A DNA stretch of 64,000 nt, taken from the NCBI RefSeq assembly GCF_000247815.1, contig NC_021684.1, forward strand, positions 11,329,162-11,393,161, written 5' to 3'. The notes below the pieces were generated by a model. The model did not search any database. It saw nothing but the letters and a program-made list of their open reading frames with translations, and was not told the DNA's origin. The stretch's first letter is position 1. The number at the start of each line of letters is the position of its first letter. Of this stretch, positions 1-21,024 are shown piece by piece. Origin of the DNA: Ficedula albicollis (taxonomy: Eukaryota > Chordata > Aves > Passeriformes > Muscicapidae). The position numbers and the translations under genes were made by a program.

Positions 1-2760
1 GATCAAAAGCTGCTGTTCCACCTTTAGCAAGGAGGTCCAACTCTGGCCTTGTGCCTATCCGAAAAATTAGGAGAGTAAATGCCTCTGCATTGCCCCAACA
101 GCACAGCTGAGCAAACACAGCAGAGCATGGTGGAGAATGGCTGGGAATATGACCTTGAATATTTAAACATCTTCTCTCTCCAGAGTTTTTCTCTTTGCTA
201 ACTTTGTCTTAACTATGGCTTCATAATGAGTCTTCAAGGACAAACTTAGAGAAGATTCCACTACTCATTGTCTCTGCACAGTTGTGTGACCAAACAAGTC
301 CCCAAACAGCACTTTAATAAACCCCTAGCTGGCTGTCATGCTTTGCACTATAAACTTTATTTTTCTTTAACATTAGCTCACTCATAAAGCCCTTCTGCAA
401 AATCACAATTTCTTCATTTCACAAGGGGAGCCCCAGTGGAAAGAAAATGAGGAAGAAGGAGCACCACCTCAAAGCACCCATGTGGGCAGGTGCAGGTGTT
501 GCATTGCTCGGTGAGGGACCAACAAACCAGCACAGCCAGCATCCCCAGTGACTGCCTGCCACCACATTGCCAGCCCTGCTGTCTCTCTTGCCTCCCTTGC
601 TCTTTTGGTGAACGCTTCAATTTTTTTTTTCAAATGAGGAAGAATTTATTTCTTTTCTCAACAGCCCCAAATGTGCTTTATAAGTTCTGTGCATCCTGTT
701 AGACTGCCAGCTGACTCAGCTATTAGCTTTGCAAATATACTGCAAAGAGACCCTGCTTGCAAGGTTTCTCTGTGGGTCACAAATACCTCCCTAGTCACCG
801 CAAGGTAGAAACCTCTCTCTGCCAACAGCACATCCGTCTAGCTAGTGACTGGTTATCTGTTCATCAGACAAACTGCCTGGAAAGCAATAATTGGAACTTA
901 CCACAACAAAGAGTATAGTTTATTAATTCCTACACAAATTATCTAGTTCCAGAAGCTGAATAAAAGATCAAGACAAACAGCATGGATTACATTGGACTAG
1001 TTCTTCTGTACTAACTTTCAAAATGGACAGTCTTATGCAATCTAAAATGTTTAATAGATAGGTTAATAGATAACAGCTTGTGCATCAGCAGTAGGTAATT
1101 TTCTTTAGAACAAATGTGAGAAGAGTAAGCTGAAAGTATCAAAGTTAAGGAGGAAAGATTGTAGGTAGATGTTTAGGAAGGTGGTACAAGGTGCAAGTTG
1201 AATTTTAGTGCAAGGAAACCTCTGAGGGTGCTCATCAGCCTCCTCTTGGTCAACCATGAGGGTGACAGCTTCAGCAGCATGGCCATGTTCTTGGGGTGAT
1301 CAGGCAAGAAAAAAACCTGAGCTGAATTTCTTGCTGCTTACTGTGGGAGCCAACAAGTTTCAAGAAAAGATGAAGGACCCTGTCTTGCAGAGGTCACCAA
1401 GGCTTATTGCAATGACTAAAAAAGTGACAAGCAGATACAGTCAGGTTTTTTCCCTACTGCTTCCCAGGTCCTGCAGAAGCTGCAAGGGCCACACCTGCAC
1501 CAACGTCACTCCTGCTACATCAGCAAAATAAATGTGTTTTTCATTCCTTGCATTTCACCTCATGCAAGTCTTAATCCAGAGGGATAAAAAGCATCCCCAC
1601 TTCTCCCTCAGTGTGCATCTATACATCAGTGAGTAGATGGCTCCAAAGCACACCGAATCATTAAACTGTGGTTGACATCTAGGTCTGAGGAGGAGCTGGT
1701 ACACTTGGGCTTCCTCAACAGCTCTGCCACAAAATCACTAAGGACTATTGGTCAAATAATTTAAATCCTTTTTCTGACTTTGCACAGTGAAGGTGACAAC
1801 TGTTCTTCAAGGGACAGGAGAAAGGCTTAATTTCCCACTGGGAAGTGTGTTCAGCTCCTCAGCTGGAAGATGCTTGAGAGCTGCCAAATACCATTATTCA
1901 TTTAGAACAGCTAATTTGATTCAATGACATTGGCATGAAAATTCAGAAGCAAAGCTAGCTCTCCCTGGATTCATGTCCTCTACCCACCAGAAATTGGTCA
2001 CAAGGTATCAGGACCAATTCTAATTCGTTAATCTCTCCTTTAGGCATGACAGAGATTGATTCACATTAAACTTCCATGGCTATTACTGATCTCAAACCTG
2101 GATTATATAGCAGGCAGTGCCAGGGACACTGAGTGAGGAGTTAGTGCTCAGGAGCTCAGTGGTGCTGGAGAAGGGCAATTGGAGTTTCAGTACCAACAAA
2201 ACCCAATGCATTACTAATGTGTGTTTATTTATCAGTTGTTGGAATACCAACACCCTGCAAGGACACTAAAGGTCTTGGGTGCAGGTAAATGAACACCCTC
2301 CAGTTGTGCCATTAATTCCTAAGGAACAAGTAGGAGAGTTTACCAGCAAACTTGTCAGCTGTAACTAACTTGGTTTTCTGAGAGGGAACAGATTGCTCAT
2401 CATCCTGCACTCCCCTTCCTGCCCCAGGAGCATCTGCCACTTCCAGCAGTGCTGAGCCCACACCATAGCCATTTCTACACCAGCCAAGGCAGAGGTCTGG
2501 TTAGAGAAAGGGGCTTCCGCCATCAGCCCTGTCCTTGGATGCCTGGAGATCCTTCCCAGTTCCATGGAGACACTGTCCTAGTCAGGCCTGAGCCCAGGAG
2601 AGCTGAGCTCCAGCACAGGCAGGGTCCAGGGGCTGCTCCAGCCCTGCCACCGTCAGCACAGCCCTGCTGTTTTTGCAGCCATGCTGGCTGCAGGATCACT
2701 GCTCTGACTAAACAACATTTCCAAGGCCTTTGCCCTCCCCGATGCATTATCTGCCACCAG

Positions 2761-2949
2761 GGACACAGGAGCTGAATGAATCTAGCTCCAGCCAACTCTC
2801 TACGGTCCAGAACATGTTGTCCATGGAAAAACAACACACACCAGAGAAACAAAAAGTGAGAGACTACCTGGCTGCTGTTTATAGTCTTCTCAGAAAAAGT
2901 CAGCAGTCAGCAGCCAAACTCAAATACTCACGTCACTCCCTTATGGAAG
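2761..2949 (+). other. Exon-like open stretch, unidentified
   Basis: The stretch sits between an acceptor (CTGCCACCAG) and a strong donor (GAAG|GTGAGT). It is 189 nt long and open in the frame that enters with two bases and leaves with one. It would encode 62 residues that look like an ordinary soluble protein, beginning TQELNESSSS and ending SRHSLME. I recognise no family. It may be a chance open frame or an exon of an unannotated plus-strand transcript. No partner exons were found nearby. Confidence 0.2.
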
Positions 2950-5900
2950 GTGAGTTTGTTAAATGCTTGGATGCTTTTCAGCCCAATAGCCCAATTCCTG
3001 TATTTGCAACCAAAATGTTGGAATAAGTAGCAGGGCTTATGTTGGAGCCCACTGGACTCAGTAGGAAAGGCAGATGCCAGCATCTTTTTTAGATACATAA
3101 CAGTAATTCTTTTTACTTCTCTTTTTACTTCTCTTTTTGTGGGCTACTGGACTCCACCCTGAGTCACATGCAATACAATTCCTGGATAGATTTTTCTACT
3201 AAATGCCTTGGTCTGTTTATGGAGGTTGCTGGTTTATATGGATAAATAGTATTTCTGCTTTGGAAAGTGCTAAGAATCAGCTAGAGATTCAGCAGAAAAG
3301 CAGTATCATACAAAGAAGAGACCTGAGGGACTGAGAGCAAGCAATCCCAAACCCTTCTCTTTGTGACTGCCAACAGTCCAAGGCACAACTCTCTGATTAT
3401 TATTCACTAAACCTGCTGATGTAAAGCTGCTGTTGCCCCAGAGCAGTGCACAGCTGCTGCTCTGACGCTGGCTGCCAGCTCAGACCTTTTTCCTGCGCAA
3501 GCAGAGCCCTTTATGCATAAAGGGCCCATCACTCTCTTTTTACTGGAACAGACAGAACAGTGCCTCTTACGCCATCATTTGCTCCAGCTTCTGTTTCCCT
3601 TCCTCAGCTCCTTTACAGAAAACCATAGGCCACATTCACCTTGATTTTCTCCCCTTTTCAGGATGTTTTTAAATCCAACATGAGCAGAGCAAGGGTTACC
3701 AGATGCACAGCAGTGTGAGCAGGAGGAGAGCTGCCTTCCCAACAGTTACTTGTCACTCCTGTATTTCACTCCCATCCCACCTAATGCCTTGTCCTGCTGT
3801 GCCTGGGCAGAGATGCAAATGCTGCCCTCTTCTTCTGATGGCCAAGCCCTTGTCAGATGTTGCTGTGGTGTTCAGGATGGTTTGAACAGCAGTCTGAGGC
3901 TCAGTGAGGTGCTGGCCAAGGCACACACTCTGCAAGCAGGATGGGTGAGCTGATGAAAGCTCTCTGCAATAGACTCCTCCAGGAGCTAAGAGGTTCCTTC
4001 AGCCTTATCTCTACAGGAGATCAGATACTTACATGCTCTTTGAGCCAGCCTAACCACAAAACTATCAGAAAAGTAGAGCACAGTAGAGAACATGGCAAGA
4101 GATGAAGGATGTGCTCCAGCTCCAGCTGGAGGAGACCTGCAATGATTGGGCAGAGCAGATAAAAGCTTAGACCTGTGAAACACTGAGTACTAAGGAGCTG
4201 CAAACTTCATGATCTGCATAATTTAACCAGAAGAGGCATTATTTCTCAATCCTCTGAATATTCTTCAATACCTATTTTTTACACCTCCCCCACTTTCAAG
4301 CACCTCCCACCCCTGCCACCCCTCCCACACTCCCTCAAAAAATAGGCAAGGACAAAACTAAAATGCATGGAATAAGAGATTAAAAGCCACATAAACACAA
4401 ATGTCCCAGAAGGAATGAGCAATGGAAGCCAAGGACCTGTTGGGATTTGCAGTTCCTGCCTTAGCTGGTAATTTTTCCCCCTGGATAAGCTGCGGCAGTC
4501 ACTGTCTTTGGCTCGTGCTGAAGCCAGTGGGAGCTTAGCACATCTCATTCTCTAAGAGCAACATCTCTGAATAACAAGCAAGCACGGCATGGCAATCACT
4601 GAACTGAGTGAATAACGGGTTTCATAGGTGCTGTCAAAAGGAAAATCCCAGCTGGCTCCAAAGAGCTTTCTATGTGTGTTGGCAGGTCCTTGGTATTTCT
4701 CCCAGACAGGGAGGGCAGGTCTGAGCCCAGAGCCGAGTACAGCACATCCAGGCTTACATAACCCAAGGGGCCCAGGGTAATCATTAACGCTGGATTATTG
4801 CCACTGGCTTTGTGCTGCAGTCACCTGGTTGTTTGGATTAAATGTATAGTGGCCATTTAGACAAGGAGAAGGCTCCTGGCACAAGGACTTCAGTGAAAAC
4901 AGCCCTCAGGGAGGGTGGGAAGCAGAAGACTGTTGCAAATATCACAGGATCTAAACTCAAGCACTCTCCCAGGGAGGCAGAGCTCTTTCATCACAGCACC
5001 CTGTTCCATGGGCTGGTTTGCTTTCCACGGGGGTGCAGCTCTGCTCAAAACCACCAGGGTAAAGAGCCCCCACAGCACACAGGTCAGGGGGCAGAACTCC
5101 TCCTAGGGAGCTTTGCCTCGGTGATGACTCTCATGTGTGGCACACCAGCAGGCAAGATCTCGCTCCTCTCCCCTTGGCGTCCTTTCCAAAAGCACCCATT
5201 ATCAGTGCAACCTGACTTTACCTATGTCCTGTCTGTATCTTTGCTTATCTGATGGCTCACATGTCCTACTGCTCTTTGCCTCCTGTAACCCTCTGGGTGT
5301 TGCTGCTCTGTGGTCTGTGCCATTGTCTGGGGCAAAGGAGATTTAGGACTTCTTGGTTCTGCTCCCATTTTCCCTCTGTGTTGTTCTGTGGTCTCAGACA
5401 CATCACTCCACTGCACTATGTTTAGCCACAGGTCACAGAAGTCAGGTCACCTTACAGAAAGATCACTTTCCTCCCATTCCTCCTGCTCAGTCCTTACCTG
5501 GAGTACAACCTCCCCAGCAGACAGCTCCTTACCTCTCCTAACACTACTCCTTCACCACTACTTCTGACTATAAACTTTTTAAACTATGAACCTTTCCAAA
5601 GCACACAAAGTTCTGACAAGCATTAGGAACCAGATCATGATGATTCTGTGAAGGCTGTGCCACTGCACACACGTCCATTCACACCTCAGAAACCAAATTA
5701 CAGGGGTTTGAAGTCAATGAGACAGGCCTGTGTATGACCATGCCATGCTGTGCTTTGCCATGTAGAGTTGCTGAAGCTGGGACAACTTATCTACTTGTGG
5801 TATCAAAACATTGAATTATATGTTTATCTTCAGGTGGATAAAGCCAGGATTAAGGCAAGGCCACATTTTTCTCATGAATCAGCAAAGTCCAGCCAAACCA

Positions 5901-7119
5901 GTAATTTCACATAAAACAAACATCAAAATCTCTTTTGAAAATTTCTACTTTTTTTGGGACAAAACTCTGGAAGTGTCAATCATTTCATGCAGAACTTTGC
6001 TTTCACAGCAAACATGGCCCTACTCTTTTCAGCAAAACATAGCAACTTTTACATAAACTTACATTTCCTTAGGTATTAACTAGAAAAACCAACACTATTC
6101 ACACTCAAAATCCATACTTAATACAGGCAAGAGAGAAAGGAAAAGAAAAGAGAGAGAGAATACACATTTCATGGAAAATACTACAGGCTAAACCAAAATT
6201 TAGATCTTACATTTCTGCCCTGCTGTGCTCCAACAGTAAGCATTTTGCATTACTCCACTTCAGCTTTAAGTACTACCTCTTGCAGAAAAATAGCAGCTTC
6301 TGCCCCCAAGGTCTTGCAGGGTGAATTGCCCAACTTCACAGCAATATCAGAACTCCAGGTGAGATGGGGAAGACACTCAGATGCTGGTTAAAGTAAAGCA
6401 GCTAGTTTAGTGGATGAAGTGGATAGGGTGAGAACAGAAGGGAATTGCAGATCCTCTTGGTGCAGGCTTGCTAATTAAAGCTTAAAACTGCTGTCCTGAG
6501 TACTTTGGTCTTCAAGCTACACCTCAGGAGGTAACAACCTGGATTGCACAGAACTTAGTCTGCCTCATGCCTCCTCTTGCCAGGCTCAAAGGGATTCTCT
6601 GGGAACAATAATCAGGGGTCTGGAGAGCCCTGGCTCATCAGCTGGTGCCTTTTGGTGTCTGTTCTTCAGGGAGAGGCTTTAATCCCTCAGTGCCTGTCAG
6701 TCTCAGAATGATTCTTGCTGGGAGAAGATCTGGACCCACTGCACCATTGCTCCCATGGAGACTCAGAAGTGACTTTAGCACCAGTAATGCTGCTGGTTTC
6801 TTCTTCCAGGGGAGGCCAAAGCAAGCAGAAGCACAGTGCAAGAGATGTCCCAGCTCGCAGATCACAGGAGCAGGGTGTTCATGCCCCTATTGTTACAAAT
6901 GGAAGCAATGGCTTTAGCAGAACAGGGCGTCTTCTCCTTAGGGCTGAGGCAGTGTTTCCTACCAGGCTCCTTCACATCACTCAGACGTGGCATTCACAGA
7001 AGAGCCACCCTGGCACCAAGACCTCTCGTGCCCAGCCTTTCTCTAACAACCTAATCCTGTGACTACTGCTCTCATTGCTTGCTGCTTCCATCCAAGGATC
7101 ACACAAGTGCAAATTAAGT

Positions 7120-7285
7120 CCCACAGTGTCACTGTGATGCTATTATTGATGTTATCATACCGCTTTACAGGGAAGGGAGCACAGAACAGGCAATGCAGTC
7201 CTTTGTCTTGGGTCACACAGCGAGTCACCGTCACAGTCTGAAGCAGACTTTGAAGCCCTTCCTGCTCCACACTAATCACTAAGCT
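7120..7285 (+). repeat. MIR-like SINE relic
   Basis: The stretch follows the layout of the MIR core and 3' part: a CTTTACAGGGAAGGGAGCACAG-type segment, then GGGTCACACAGCGAGTCA, then a region resembling the usual 'gaacccaggtctcctgactcc ... ctaaccactaagc' ending. Divergence is high, as expected for a relic predating the bird-mammal split. A profile search would settle the family. Confidence 0.6.
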
Positions 7286-7652
7286 GGAATTCCCTCAAAA
7301 CCTGCTTGCTCTGCTTTATCAACCACAGTTTTACTGCACCTGCAGAGCTGTTCCAGAGCAGTCAGGAGCCATGGAAGGTGTTTGTGTCCCAGCATGGCTG
7401 CCAAGCAAGGCGTGAGGGCTCCAGTGGAGAGAGAGCTGAGACATCTCCCACCTCCCAAGAACTTTCTGAGATGAGAAAAACTGAAGATAACTTCAGAACC
7501 GATCCATCATCATCTCCTTGTTACACAGCACCTGAAAAGTTACATCCAGGTGAATCAAAATTTTAAGTGCTATTGTCCTGATTACAGAGTTGGCTATAAA
7601 GGAAATTAATGAATAATAATTTCAAGGAGGGATTTAAAATTTCCATTTTCAT

Positions 7653-7658
7653 TTTATT
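7653..7658 (-). terminator. Candidate KLF15 poly(A) signal
   Basis: AATAAA on the minus strand (TTTATT on plus), in an AT-rich block about 2.07 kb past the stop codon. A second AATAAA lies at about 7810. Transcript ends would decide which is used. Confidence 0.35.
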
Positions 7659-8740
7659 GTCAAAGTAAATATATTTTTATGAAGAACAAAAGAAAATATA
7701 CAGAATTGTAACTTATGTACAATGGCTTTATAGGTATTTTTGTTTCCAATTTACACAAATTTGATACGTTATTAAAAGATATTTTATATAGATATGCATC
7801 TATGTACAGTTTTATTTACATACATTCATAGGATGTGATATAAACCAGTCAACAGATGATAGTTCAATTATATTAATTTCTAGAGGACAAAAGGAATGCA
7901 TTCACTTTAGCCAGACCTGCTGCTCTCACGCAGCATGGGCTTCTGCTCTGCCTAGCTCTAGGATCACATTTTCCTACTTCCCATTTTGCCAACAGAAAAG
8001 ACAAACAGATGCCATCTGCGAATGGAAAGGAAATGCAACATCCATTATAAAATCATTCATAATTAATGAATTCTATTTTCTTCTAAAGCTTCTAGCAATT
8101 GCCAGAGTTCAAAAGGAAAAACAAAACAAGAAGAAACACAAATAAAATTACTTGCCTGCTGCCATCTGATTATTTGTTTAAATTCCCTTCTTAGCCAGCT
8201 ATCACACAAATTTGTTTCTTTTGGCTGCTGTTCTCAGCCATTCGCCCACCCCAGCTGCGTGGAGCTCTGACATGGCTGTGGGGAGGGAGAGGATCAGGCT
8301 GAGGATCTGGAGCTCGATGTCACAGTGCTGTCCCACCAGCTCATGGTTGCTCCCCCCTCCCTGGGCACAGGCACATCCTACACACCCTGCAGCAAACACA
8401 GCTTGGCTCCAACAGCCAGGCTTGACTTGTGGGGATGCCCAGTGCTCACTGGGGGCTGGAGCTCTGCTCTGTCCCCCCAGCTCACATGAGAGGGCAGGAG
8501 CAGAGCTCAGAGGCTCTCACAAACACCTTTGTGCTGCTTTGTGGGCAGACAGCAGCTCTTCTGCTAAAGACAATGGGTGCTGCAAATCAGCCTCGAAGGA
8601 GAGCAGCATCCTTTGGCACCTGGGCATCCTTTCAGCCCTCGGCAGCACAGGACAAGAGCATGCACACAGTTCCAGAGGCTGCACTCCAAGCCATTCCATC
8701 CAGCCTGAGCTTCTGGGTTTGTTGGGACATGACTTTGCTT

Positions 8741-8809
8741 AAATATATATATATATGTATATGTATATGTATGTATGTGTGAGTATGTATACATAAATAT
8801 TTATATATA
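8741..8809. repeat. AT/GT microsatellite
   Basis: An imperfect (AT)n tract passes into TATG and TGTG repeats and ends in TATATATA. It lies within the probable KLF15 3'UTR and may vary in length between individuals. Confidence 0.85.
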
Positions 8810-9231
8810 GCCCTAGCCAAGGGAGAGGTAAATGTGAGCTGGGAAAATCAGAGATGCATGGAGGCACATTCCAGTGCTCTCCAAGCCTTGTTTCCCCCCA
8901 TCCCCAACTCCCACTGTTCCTCCTCCTATGGCCAGCCCCTACAAATCCTTGGCTCAGGCGACCCAAAAACAAAGGAGATGTTTTCATGTCAAAAGGAATT
9001 TGCTGTTTCCAAACTGGACAAATAGAGCAGCTTAATAAAAATTCACAATGAGTGGCCTGTACATGAGCAAAGCCCTCAGGAATGCCAGGGCTATAATTAA
9101 CTAGCAGCAAGCAACTTTTACATTTTCCTGTGCAGCAGAAAACAGCTAAAAATAAAACACTGTAATTTCCAAAAGAAGCAGCAGCAAAGGAGAGACAGAT
9201 AAAAGGAAAGAAAAATAATACAGTTAAAAGG

Positions 9232-9540
<309 letters not shown>

Positions 9541-9724
9541 CCGCTCCCCTGACCCAAAAAGAGCTTCATTCTCAAATCATCTTTGAAGGACGTGGGGCAC
9601 TCAAACACGGTGGTGTCAAGTAACAGCATTGACTGTTGTGTGGAGACAAATAAATTATCCCTAGAAACGCAGTGAGCAAAGTGCTGTCCTGGCTGCTGCA
9701 GGGCTGGCAGAGGGAGCAGCAGCC

Positions 9725-16764
<7,040 letters not shown>

Positions 16765-16829
16765 TCCTGGATGATCTCTTAAGGATATCCCAACCGCATA
16801 TACCAGGCACCCAAAGTTCAGGTGAGAGC

Positions 16830-19800
16830 CTGAGTGCAGGAAAACAAAACAGCAACAGTCAGAAATTGGTTTAATCATTTATCTCCATGAACTGAAGCTC
16901 GTAAAGCCCTCTAGCCCACAGGAAAGTCCAGAGCATCCAGCCTCCCTGGGTACACAGGCTGCTACAAACTTTGATATGTCTGCACCACCCCCCAAGGACT
17001 GTCAGGGCTGAAGTGCTTTGCAGGATTGCACCACATATTTGCAAAAGAATGCTGTCAGAAATCATTTCCCAACCCTGTGTGCTCCAGATTTACAGCTCCC
17101 TTACAGAATATTGCCGGCAAGAGAAAATAAATAATGAGCTTTCACCTAGCAGTGAAATCCAGAGCCAAAGAAGGGAATGGGAAGAAAAAAATAAAGTGTT
17201 GAAATTTTTACCACTGAAAAGAAACAAATAAAAAAAGTTTATTGCTGGTGGTCATAAAACGCAAATCCTTTCCCTGTCTTGTATCTTTCCACTAACCTTA
17301 TTTTTAACTTCTTCAGTTCTACAAATATAGACTGTTCAGCATAACACAAGGATCAATCTGGCAGGAGCCAAAAATATTTACTGTGCTTCAGCATTTACAA
17401 GGCGGATTTTCCCCTCCAGATGTAATGAATCAGTGTGCCAACGTCATCATCACCTGCACTGTCCTTAATAAGGCTGGCACTGCACTGAGCTAATGACCAT
17501 GGCCTGGCTGCCAGCTGGTGGCTGCTTTCACCCCCCTGCTCCACACTGCTCTCTGTGTGGTGTTTGCCCCGTGCTTCACCAGCTAAGACAAGAAACTTCC
17601 TAGAAATGTGCCTGCAGAATGGGAGGCAGGAGGGACATCAAATATTTCTTTTTATTCCCCACCTCGCCGAGGGAAAAAACGAAAATTGCTTACGGACGGA
17701 GATTGTGCCCCTTAGAGAGCAAATGCAGAGAGCTCAGGATGGAGCGAACACTGGCCCTCAGTCATTCGCTCAAGGTGACTGATTGGAAACAGAGCTGTAC
17801 ATGTGCATAATAAAACTCTTTCTGTGGAAGGTATGTGGACTGCAGAGATAGAAGTCATTCGATCAGCCTATCCCAAGAGAGGAGAAGGCTCTGTGTGTGT
17901 GTGAATTGGGAGGCATGTGACCCAGCGTGAAGGAAATGCCAGTCAATCTTGTTACACGCTGTCATTTTCCACAGGCTCTGCCGCTGCGCTCTGGACGCTT
18001 TGCCATGAATAGTCAATAGCTCTCAGTTTTGTGCAGGCGAGAGGATGGTTGTTACTGCTGCTGCAGAGCATCCTTGCTGCCTCATCTCCAAAATTTGCCC
18101 TGTTTTTCCTTCTCTGGAGAAAAATCGAAAGGTGTCTGTATGCTCAGTGCTGCAGTGAACACAGAGCGTGGTATTTTACACAACACCCTTAAAAAGCTCT
18201 GTCCCATTGGGAACATCTATATTTCACAGGAAGAAGGGAGGAAAGCCATATTTCTTAAAGACATGCTTCCTCCTTCATAGACACGTGGAGGAAACACAGA
18301 TGGGTTGAAAGAAAGACCCAAAAGTAAGATTGCACATTTTCCTGTTCGGTGTGTCCTGTCAGTCAGCTATGCCTCTGAACCAATAATGAAATGCCTACAT
18401 GTGCTGAGCACAAGGAAGTTCAAACTGAGGTTAGTGGCTCTGTTTTGTGACCTTAGCTTATAATCATGTCTCGTAGTAAAAGCAAAGAGTCAGAAGAGCT
18501 GAACTATTTCTAACACACTTTTTTTTTTTTTTTTTAAATCTCTGTGCTGATGGAAAGTTCCCCCAGCAGAAGTCTCATAGCTGAGCTATTCCAGTTTTGA
18601 AACAGAAAGCACCATCTGCTTCTGACAAATTAGTATTGGCATCTGGTAAGAATTCACCTAAGCTTGATTTTTTCTGTCTTGCACCAACAACTGGTGAGTG
18701 CCTTGAGAAAAACAGGGCAGAAAGGAAAACTTGCCCTCAGATGGTTTCTGATCTGTATTATTCTAGCTTAAACTTCTGAAGAATGGAGCTGGGAGGGAAA
18801 TCTGGGCTGCAACATGTGCTTTTCTAAGAAAAGCTGGCATGCTCTGCGTGCACCAAAAACAGTTGGTGAACTTCTTTAAAAAAAAAAATTAAAATGTTTT
18901 TTTTTTAATGCCTGCAAGAGCTGGGAAGCCACATATCAAAATATCCATGTATTTCCCTGGGAATAGAACCAAACTGTAATTTGAATAAGGGCTTAAACGA
19001 CGGGGGAAAAAAACAACAATGAACCCCTAGCAACTGCTGTGGGCCAGTTACCTCAGCAGAAAACAGCCAGCAGGCTTGTTTCCCATCTCCTTTGACAAGG
19101 AACAATGTCACTCGATGTAACCAGAGGCTTTTTAAGAGGGGACTGTCGGAGCCAAATAGATCCAGGCACATTACGGGCCAGTTCTGCTTTCTGTGCACTC
19201 TCAAAGCTTGCAGAACAGCCAAGAAGATTTTGGAGAATGCCTGGAATGCAGGATTGAGCCCTGGGTATATTTTTCTCCTAAAGGCCAGGCTAACAACCAA
19301 AAGGCTTTCATCATTACTTTGCCTGAAGACACAGCCAAAACCAGAAGATTAGTAAACAAAACCAAAAAAAGCCGGGGCTGTGAAGGCTGTGAAAACGAAT
19401 GATGCTGTTTCCATAACGCACTCTCATCTGTAGGAACGTTGAAAACATGTGAGAAATGTAAGCACCTATAGCGAGAGCGCAGTGCCCGAGCCATTGGAAA
19501 CAGCACTTCTGGAGTGAAATACAGCAGCTGTTTGGCAGCACCACCGTCTCCAACTTTTTTTTTTTAAGAGTTCCCTGGGTTGTTATGATGTCCTTTCTGC
19601 CAAAAACATGTTGTTCTCTTTAAAACCTAATTGCCAGCTAAAAAAAAAAAAAATGACAAAAAGCAAACCAGAGAAGACATATTTTGACGCAGAGCAACAT
19701 TAAAATGTAAAGTCCTGGGAACTTGCTGAAACACGGGGATGCATTTCCCAGCCTGTCATTTCTGGACAGTCAGCCCAGCACAACTGATCAAACAGCATAT

Positions 19801-20726
19801 ATGAGATGCTGACAGTCATTCCTATGTTTACTGCCACAGCTTTTTCTAGCTTGAGACTAATCTCTTCAGGGTTTTCTCTTGTTCCCTGGAAGGTTTTAAA
19901 TCTGTTCAGGCTGACTTCTGCTCCACAGATAGAGCCATAAACAAGGCAAGAAGCAGACCCATAGTTTTTAAGAAATTAAAAGAGAAATGCAGGGGGGGGG
20001 GGAAATAAAAAGAAGCCTTGAGCCGGGAGTAAACACATTTGCTCTCATCTCTTCCGCAAGGTGGCTGCGCTGCTCCCCGGACACAGTGGGGTGTTCAGGT
20101 TTGTTTTTTCCAAACCCGTTGCTCCTGGGAAGCTACAGAAACATTCCCAAAGCTTTCTTGTCTGAAAACTCTGCCCCTCCAGCCCCAAATTTTGGCTTCC
20201 ACGAGGGGAAGCGTTTCACCTGCAGCGGGCACAGGCAGCCGGAGCGCATCCCGCTGGCTCTGAGCGCCGGCAGCGAAGGGTGCCCCGAAATAACGCTGGC
20301 ACAGGGAAAGGGTGCTGGGGGACACTCACACGCAATTCCTACTCCAGCACGAGCACAGCCCGGCTTCCATGCAAAACATGCTTGTTTGGGGGTTTATTAA
20401 TCGTGGTTTTGTTTGTTTGTTCCGTTTGTAGAGGGTTTTTTAAAAAATTACTATTTATTTTATCGGTTTTTCCCTCCATCCCTTTCCAGGAGGCTTTGGG
20501 GGCCCGAGCTCCCTGTCTCCCCTCCACCAGAGTGGTCGCGATGATCGGGAATAAAACACCCCCTGGCCGCCTGTCACTCCACGGCACGGCACCGCTGCAG
20601 CCCGGCAGCAGCCCCCCAGCCCCTGCAGCTACCCCGCCGGGGATGGAATTTGGAATTCAGAAATTTTGGAAAATTGGTGGCACCTTCGCCGGCGGGACAC
20701 GGCCCCTGCCCCCCACTCGCCCTTAC
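16830..20726 (-). other. KLF15: KLF15 intron 1
   Basis: A 3.9 kb intron between the non-coding first exon and exon 2. No gene was seen in it. Simple T-rich and A-rich runs occur at about 18521-18536 and 19640-19652, and a natural run of about 11 G at 19992. Confidence 0.8.
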
Positions 20727-21024
20727 CTGAACTCCTTTGAGCCGGCGAGCCACCAGAAGAAAGCGACAACAACAACGAAAACGAGAGGAGGGAAAAAACC
20801 CCAAACAACACAATCAAGCCACAAAAAAACCCAAAACAAAACAAAAAAAAACCCTATCGAAACAATAATTTAAAAATCAAAGAAAAATTTGAGCAGCCAC
20901 ACAGGCACGGTAAAAGTCCGGAGACTCCAAGCAGAGCCCAGGCAGAGCCCGCGGAGGCAGGAGCGGCGCCGGGAGCGGAGGCGGGCGCAGCTCCCCCGGG
21001 AGGCGGGTGCGGGCTGGGAGCGCG
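20727..21024 (-). other. KLF15: KLF15 exon 1, non-coding (5' end approximate)
   Basis: A consensus donor on the minus strand, TTCAG|GTAAGG at 20727/20726, ends a GC-rich leader. It begins about 30 bp downstream of a TATA-like element at 21047-21055. Splicing to the exon 2 acceptor at 16830 gives a leader followed by the KLF15 ATG. Mammalian KLF15 also has a non-coding first exon. The transcription start is inferred from the TATA position, not observed. Confidence 0.65.

Larger units (their letters stand above)
1..7569. other. Intergenic DNA downstream of KLF15
   Basis: No recognisable gene. Open frames here are short and lack family similarity or consistent splice structure, apart from one exon-like stretch at 2761-2949 (listed separately). 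A MIR-like relic lies at 7120-7285 and a small tandem repeat of a TTTTTACTTCTC-like unit at about 3108-3137. By synteny with human 3q21.3 the next gene to the left should be ALDH1L1, but none of its exons were recognised here. Confidence 0.6.

Noticed and set aside
8834..9051. Small plus-strand open frames overlapping the KLF15 3'UTR
   Set aside because: Short, without motifs, and antisense to a probable UTR.
16765..16878. N-terminal extension of the KLF15 frame upstream of MVDHLLP
   Set aside because: A strong acceptor at 16830 falls inside it, so part is intron. Conservation of the KLF15 protein begins at MVDHLLP.
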